The notes beneath the pieces were generated by a model. That model was not told the origin of the DNA and searched no databases. It worked only from the letters and a program-made list of their open reading frames with translations. A DNA stretch of 64,000 bases from NCBI RefSeq assembly GCF_022348165.1, contig NZ_JAKRFI010000001.1, positions 1,178,001 through 1,242,000 of the forward strand. Reading direction: 5' to 3'. The translations under genes and the position numbers were made by a program. The DNA comes from Halomonas sp. McH1-25 (GTDB taxonomy: Bacteria > Pseudomonadota > Gammaproteobacteria > Pseudomonadales > Halomonadaceae). Below, piece by piece: positions 59,893 through 64,000 of this stretch (position 1 is its first letter; each line of letters begins with the position of its first letter).

Positions 59893-60687
59893 TCAGGCCT
59901 GCAGCCCGTAGGCGGCACCCCACCCCAGCCCGGCGGCGGTTTCCGCCGCCGGCTTGTATTCGCAACCCACCCAACCGTCGTAACCCAGCGCTGCCAGGCG
60001 TTCGAGCACCGCGGGGTAGTTCACTTCGCCGACATCCGGTTCATGACGCCCCGGGACGCCGGCGATCTGCACGTGCCCGAGATAGGGAAACTGTGCCTCG
60101 AGATTGGCGAACAGGTTTCCTTCGCTCATCTGGCAGTGGTAGAGGTCGAACTGAACGCGCAGATTGTCGGCGCCGACCCGTGCCAGTACCTCACGAGCCT
60201 GGGCCTGGCGGTTGAGAAAGAACCCCGGCATGTCGTGGATATTGATCGGCTCGATGAGCAGGGTTCGCCCGGCCTTGTCCAGTTCCCCCGCGGCGTAGCG
60301 CAGGTTGTCGATATAGGTCGCCATGTGCGCTTCGCGGGTCGCCTCGTCGGCCTCCGCCGGCAGCAGCCCGGCCATGGCATGCAGGCGCGGGCAGTCGAGG
60401 GCCTCGGCATAGCGCAGCGCCTCATGGACGCTGTCGCGAAACTCGGCCTCGCGCCCCGGCAGGCTGGCCAGGCCGCGCTCACCCGCTTCCCAGTCGCCCG
60501 GCGGTAGGTTGAACAGCACCTGCTGCAGGCCGTTGTCGTCCAGGGCGGCACGCAGCTCGCGCGGCGCATAGGCGTAGGGGAACAGATACTCGACGCCACG
60601 GAATCCGGCCTTGGCCGCCACCGCGAAGCGCTCGAGAAAGTCGTGCTCGGTGAACAGCATGCTGAGGTTGGCGGCCAGCTTGATCAT
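59893..60687 (-). CDS. otnI: 2-oxo-tetronate isomerase (hydroxypyruvate isomerase family)
   Basis: The 264-residue TIM-barrel protein begins IKLAANLSMLFTEHDFLERF and has YLFPYAY near 35, RTLLIEPINIHDMPGFFLNR near 137 with the metal-binding Glu, and GWVGCEYKPAAETAAGLGW at the end. OtnI interconverts 2-dehydro- and 3-dehydro-tetronates for the kinase. The neighbours otnC, otnK, denD and ltnD match the known C4 acid sugar operon. AGGAAG precedes the ATG. Confidence 0.9.
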   Translation of the reverse strand: MIKLAANLSMLFTEHDFLERFAVAAKAGFRGVEYLFPYAYAPRELRAALDDNGLQQVLFNLPPGDWEAGERGLASLPGREAEFRDSVHEALRYAEALDCPRLHAMAGLLPAEADEATREAHMATYIDNLRYAAGELDKAGRTLLIEPINIHDMPGFFLNRQAQAREVLARVGADNLRVQFDLYHCQMSEGNLFANLEAQFPYLGHVQIAGVPGRHEPDVGEVNYPAVLERLAALGYDGWVGCEYKPAAETAAGLGWGAAYGLQA

Positions 60688-60724
60688 GAAATCTTCCTGT
60701 CTCTTGTCGTTGTGGGTTGCCGAT

Positions 60725-61372
60725 TCAGTCGCGCGGAAAGCGCGCTTCGAGCTCGGCTACCTGTTCCGGCGTCAGGCAGCGCGGGTTCTGGCCGCGCAGC
60801 AGCAGGAACAGCTTAGCGGTTTCCTCGAGCTCCTCGGTGGCGTAGACCGCCGCCTCAAGTGACTTGCCCGCCACCACCGGGCCGTGATTGGCCAGCAGCA
60901 CCGCGCTGTGCCGGCCGGCCAGGCCCTTCACCGCGTCGCCCAGTGCGGTGTCGCCCGGCAGGTGGTACGGCACCAGCGGCAGCCGGCCGACGCGCATCAC
61001 GTAGTAGGCGGTGAGCGGCGGAATGCAGTCGTGGGTGTCGATGTCCGGCAGGCACGATACCGCCACCGAATGGGTCGAGTGCAGATGCACGATGGCCTGC
61101 GACTGCGGGCGCTCGGCGTACATCGCCATGTGCAGAAAGCTTTCCTTGGTGGGCTTGTCGCCGTCGAGCAGGCGTCCGTCGCGGTCGAGTCGCGAGATGC
61201 GCACCGGATCGAGCCGTCCCAGGCAGGCATTGGTCGGGGTCATCAACCAGCCGCCGTCGTCGAGGCGCACGCTGATGTTGCCGCTCGAGCCCATGGTCAG
61301 GCCGCGATCGAACAGCGACTTGCCGTAGGTGACGATCTGCTCACGCAGGCGGTTGTCGTCGTGGCGGTTCAT
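60725..61372 (-). CDS. otnC: 3-oxo-tetronate 4-phosphate decarboxylase (class II aldolase family)
   Basis: The 215-residue product has the class II aldolase/adducin fold: LTMGSSGNISVRLDDGGWLMTPTN near 27, TKESFLHMAMYAERPQSQAIVHLHSTHS near 78-105 with the HLH zinc ligands, and LLANHGPVVAGKSLEAAVYATEELE near 158 with a third His. OtnC decarboxylates the kinase product to dihydroxyacetone phosphate. The ATG overlaps the otnK stop (ATGA), and the frame further upstream lies inside otnK. Confidence 0.9.
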   Translation of the reverse strand: MNRHDDNRLREQIVTYGKSLFDRGLTMGSSGNISVRLDDGGWLMTPTNACLGRLDPVRISRLDRDGRLLDGDKPTKESFLHMAMYAERPQSQAIVHLHSTHSVAVSCLPDIDTHDCIPPLTAYYVMRVGRLPLVPYHLPGDTALGDAVKGLAGRHSAVLLANHGPVVAGKSLEAAVYATEELEETAKLFLLLRGQNPRCLTPEQVAELEARFPRD

Positions 61373-62688
61373 GAGGTCGCTCCCTGCCCAAGGGCCGCGA
61401 AGGCTCGGGTGAAGAAGTCGACCCCACCGAAGTTGCCGGACTTGAGCGCCAGCGACAGCGGCGCATCGCGCCCGGCCACTTGGGTCTGCGTCCACGGCAC
61501 GCCGGGGTCGATCTGCTCGCCGATGCGCAGCTCGGTCACGCCCAGCCCCGAGACTACGGCGCCGGAGGTCTCGCCGCCGGCCACCACCAGCCGGCCGACA
61601 CCGGTACCGACCAGTTCGCGGGCCAGTCGGGCCATGGCCCGTTCGACCAGCTCGCCGGCCTGCGCCGCGCCCAAGCGTTGCTGGGCCTGCTCGACCTGCT
61701 CAGGCGACGCCGAGGCATAGATCAGCACCGGCGTCGTCTCGTCCAGGCGCGCCCGCGCAAAAGCCAGCGCCTCCTCGATCTGCGTGTCGCTGTCGGCCAG
61801 CGTCAGCGGGTCCAGCGCAAACCCCTCATGAGACGTAAGAAAATGCTCGACCTGGCCCAGGGTGGCACGCGAACAGCTGCCCGACAGCACCAGGGCGGCG
61901 CCACTAGAAGGCGCCAATTGTCCGGCATTGGCGACCGGTGCCAGCCAGCCGCGCCGGCGGTAAACCTCGGGCAGTGTCTGACCCAGCCCCGACCCGCCGG
62001 TGACCAGCGCCAGGTCGACCAGCGTCTCGGCGAGGACAGTCAGATCGTTTTCATCGAGGGTATCGCAGATCACGTGGCGAATGCCCTTCCGCCGCAGCTC
62101 GGCCAGATGCGCCTGGGCAGCCTCGGCCCCCTGGTCCAAGGTGGCATGGGCCAATAGGCCGACCGGATGCGGCGTCTGCTGGGCCAGCACGCGCACCAGA
62201 TCGGCGTCGCGCATGGGGTTCAAGGGGTGATGCTGCATGCCGCTGTCATTGAGCAGGCGATCACCGACGAACAGATGCCCTTGGTAGACGGTGCGCCCAT
62301 TGACCGGAAACGCCGGTACCATCACCGTCTGCTCGCCTTTCACTTGCTCTTGCTGGGTCGCCCAAAGACGCTCCAGCAGGGCATCGGCGACCGGGCCGAT
62401 ATTGCCGCGCGGCGTGGAGTCGAACGTCGAGCAGTACTTGAAGAAGATCTGGCGCGCGCCCTGCGCCTGCAGCCAGGCGAGCGCTGTCAGCGAATCGTTC
62501 ACGGCCTGTTCCGCCGGGCAGGAGCGCGACTTGAGCGCCACGACCACTGCGTCGACGTCATCGGCGTCCAGGTCATGGTCGGGCACGCCGATGGTCTGGA
62601 TGCAGCGCATGCCGGCGCGTACCAGGTTGTTGGCCAGGTCCGTCGCGCCGGTGAAATCGTCGGCTATGGCGCCGAGCACGATACTCAT
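61369..62688 (-). CDS. otnK: 3-oxo-tetronate kinase (DUF1537 family)
   Basis: The 439-residue protein has the same family layout as the kinase at 50942-52282: LGAIADDFTGATDLANNLVRAG, then KYCSTFDSTPRGNIGPV near 84, and VVAGGETSGAVVSGLGV near 372. It phosphorylates 3-dehydro-tetronate at C4 in the known D-erythronate/L-threonate pathway. The two kinases are clearly diverged, so they serve different substrates. The ATGA overlaps with both neighbours indicate tight coupling. Confidence 0.92.
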   Translation of the reverse strand: MSIVLGAIADDFTGATDLANNLVRAGMRCIQTIGVPDHDLDADDVDAVVVALKSRSCPAEQAVNDSLTALAWLQAQGARQIFFKYCSTFDSTPRGNIGPVADALLERLWATQQEQVKGEQTVMVPAFPVNGRTVYQGHLFVGDRLLNDSGMQHHPLNPMRDADLVRVLAQQTPHPVGLLAHATLDQGAEAAQAHLAELRRKGIRHVICDTLDENDLTVLAETLVDLALVTGGSGLGQTLPEVYRRRGWLAPVANAGQLAPSSGAALVLSGSCSRATLGQVEHFLTSHEGFALDPLTLADSDTQIEEALAFARARLDETTPVLIYASASPEQVEQAQQRLGAAQAGELVERAMARLARELVGTGVGRLVVAGGETSGAVVSGLGVTELRIGEQIDPGVPWTQTQVAGRDAPLSLALKSGNFGGVDFFTRAFAALGQGATS

Positions 62689-63620
62689 GCCTCAGCCTCC
62701 TCATCGTTGGCTGCAGGCAGCGTTATCCCGGACAGGCGCTGGTAAACCTTGACGACGGCCGAGTCGTCCTCGCGTCCATACCCGGCACCGCTGGCGGCGG
62801 TGAACTGCTGCAGTGCGCTGGCCGCCACCGGCATGGAAAAGGTCAGTTCGCGCCCGGTCTGGTGCACGATATTCAGGTCCTTGACGAAGATATCCACGGC
62901 GGAGAGCGGCGTGTAGTCGCCCTTGAGAATGTGCGGTACGCGATTCTCGAACATCCAGGAATTGCCCGCCGACTGCGTGATGACCTTGTAGAGGGTGTCG
63001 GGGTCGATGCCCATGCGGATGCCCAGCGCCATGGCCTCGGCGGCGGCGGCGATATGCACCCCCGCCAGTAGCTGGTTGACCAGCTTGACGCTGGAGCCGG
63101 CACCGGGCGCATCGCCCAGGCGATGGACCGTCTCGGCCATGGCCTCCAGGGCGGGCCCGGCCTTGATGTAGGCCGCCTCGCTGCCCGATGACATCACCGA
63201 TAGACGGCCCTGGCGTGCCTTGGCCGCCCCGCCGCTGATCGGGGCATCGAGCATCAGCAGTCCAGCGGCCTCGAGCCGTTCGCCGAGCGCCCTGGCGTAG
63301 CTCGGCGCCACCGTGGCGCATTGCATCACCAGGCTGCCCGGTGCCAGCCGATCCACCATCCCCGTCTCGCCGAACAGTACCGACTCGACCTGCTCCGCAT
63401 TGACCACCACCACCAGCACGACATCACAGTGCTCCGCCAGTTCGGGCGGCGTGGCCACGCTGGTGCCGCCCCGCGACTCGAAGGCCTGCCGGGCGACATC
63501 GCTGATATCGCAGCCGATCACCTCAAGCCCCGCTTCCAGCAGGGCCGTGGCCGTGCCCAGCCCCATGGCTCCCAGGCCGATGACTCCTATCGTTGCGGCG
63601 TTCGTGGCGCGCTCGGCCAT
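62685..63620 (-). CDS. ltnD: L-threonate dehydrogenase (HIBADH family)
   Basis: The 311-residue protein has an N-terminal GVIGLGAMGLGTATALLEAG, APISGGAAKARQGRLSVMSSG near 127 and the catalytic Lys in SSVKLVNQLLAGVHIAAAAEAM near 180. It resembles LtnD, which oxidises L-threonate to 2-dehydro-L-erythronate, the entry to OtnI. It is the first gene of the operon, with AGGAG upstream, 120 bases from the divergent LacI-type gene and behind the palindromic operator. Confidence 0.9.
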   Translation of the reverse strand: MAERATNAATIGVIGLGAMGLGTATALLEAGLEVIGCDISDVARQAFESRGGTSVATPPELAEHCDVVLVVVVNAEQVESVLFGETGMVDRLAPGSLVMQCATVAPSYARALGERLEAAGLLMLDAPISGGAAKARQGRLSVMSSGSEAAYIKAGPALEAMAETVHRLGDAPGAGSSVKLVNQLLAGVHIAAAAEAMALGIRMGIDPDTLYKVITQSAGNSWMFENRVPHILKGDYTPLSAVDIFVKDLNIVHQTGRELTFSMPVAASALQQFTAASGAGYGREDDSAVVKVYQRLSGITLPAANDEEAEA

Positions 63621-63669
63621 TGGCGTCTCCTGTGTTCCACCTTGTCGTTGTTATCGCTGTATCGCCTTG

Positions 63670-63687
63670 GATGTTAGCGCTAACATC
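63670..63687. promoter_or_regulatory. 18-bp perfect palindromic LacI/GntR-type operator
   Basis: GATGTTAGC-GCTAACATC is a perfect palindrome with the central CpG-type step and TGTTA/TAACA arms of LacI/GntR-subfamily sites. It lies between ltnD and the regulator, 50-55 bases from each start, well placed to control both. Confidence 0.75.
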
Positions 63688-63741
63688 TGGTTTAGATTAC
63701 CCTCTCAGAACACGCAAGCCTCGGGAACGGGAGCGCGACCA

Positions 63742-64000
63742 ATGTCTAACTCAGGACCGCCGGAACGTCGTAAGCGACGCGGGGCCGACAACCCGACTCT
63801 GGCCGACGTCGCTCGCGAATCGGGGGTTTCCACGATCACCGTCTCGCGTGTACTCAACTCACCCGACAGTGTGCGCCCGGCCACCCGCGAGCGCGTCGAG
63901 GCCGCCATTGAACGCGTCGGCTACGTGCGCAACATGCTTGCCGGCAGCCTGGCTTCGGCCAATTCGCGCTTCATTGCGGTGATCGTGCCGTCATTGTCCA
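63742..64000 (+). CDS. LacI-family transcriptional regulator (partial, 3' end outside window)
   Basis: The first 86 residues include a LacI helix-turn-helix and hinge: NPTLADVARESGVSTITVSRVLNSPDSVRPATRERV, then ERVGYVRNMLAGSLASANS, and the start of the effector domain FIAVIVPSLS. The S-T-I-T recognition segment is like GntR/IdnR-type LacI proteins for sugar acids. It is divergent from the tetronate operon with the palindromic operator between, so it is the probable repressor, with induction by a tetronate or intermediate. Confidence 0.92.
   Translation, partial: MSNSGPPERRKRRGADNPTLADVARESGVSTITVSRVLNSPDSVRPATRERVEAAIERVGYVRNMLAGSLASANSRFIAVIVPSLS

Overview
The window is chromosomal DNA of a GC-rich gammaproteobacterium. 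Gene content and protein flavour point to the Halomonadaceae (Halomonas or a close relative): recB-recD, flhDC, carnitine-to-betaine catabolism, DUF808, DUF3581, DUF1127 next to a LysR gene, and a TRAP transporter. That placement is inference. No tRNA, rRNA, CRISPR array, insertion sequence or prophage was recognised.

Layout. 1-2.4 kb: end of recB, then recD. 2.4-3.25 kb: an AT-rich RibD/DHFR-like gene flanked by attC-like half sites, resembling a stranded integron cassette. 3.2-18.7 kb: mixed housekeeping and regulatory genes (patatin-like protein, a Cys-less LMW-PTP relative, GFA enzyme with a Crp/Fnr regulator, metallophosphoesterase, PRC-barrel protein, HmoA-like monooxygenase, an SDR remnant, EamA transporter, two LysR regulators, DUF1127, a three-PAS histidine kinase, an OmpR-type regulator, a cardiolipin-synthase-like PLD protein). 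Two intergenic regions (about 6.54-6.70 and 18.23-18.37 kb) carry paralogous GGA-rich small RNAs of the CsrB/RsmZ type. 18.9-23.6 kb: a CbiX-like protein and a carnitine degradation operon (cdhC-cdhA-cdhB, with cdhR convergent). 23.7-26.9 kb: hemerythrin protein, a decayed DUF1835-type gene, flhDC and a SleB-type cell-wall hydrolase. 27.1-30.2 kb: candidate sRNAs and a split PQQ dehydrogenase (separate membrane protein plus periplasmic quinoprotein). 30.3-42.1 kb: small membrane and stress genes, thioredoxin, S33-type hydrolase, COG4315 protein, YqaA, DUF808, a cyclodeaminase-like protein overlapping RNase Z, panE, P-loop kinase, DUF3581 and SHOCT proteins. 42.4-47.9 kb: a four-gene set of periplasmic binding-like protein, outer-membrane barrel, GGDEF-EAL protein and an autoinducer-synthase-like acyltransferase.

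47.9-64 kb is a large acid-sugar catabolic island with two convergent units. The plus unit, divergent from a FadR-type regulator, encodes a D-apionate oxidoisomerase-like protein, a RuBisCO-like protein and a DUF1537 kinase, the set known for D-apionate use. The minus unit, divergent from a LacI-type regulator with a perfect 18-bp palindromic operator, encodes L-threonate dehydrogenase, tetronate kinase, decarboxylase and isomerase, D-erythronate dehydrogenase, a TRAP transporter, then an aldehyde dehydrogenase, a tartrate/D-malate-type dehydrogenase and a second HIBADH-family enzyme. The first part should turn C4 sugar acids into dihydroxyacetone phosphate. The last three genes have no place in the known pathway.

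The most interesting items are the paired Rsm-type sRNAs together with a GGA motif at the flhD ribosome binding site, the combined apionate/tetronate island with unexplained tail enzymes, the c-di-GMP/acyltransferase module, and two genes that have lost their middles while keeping both ends.
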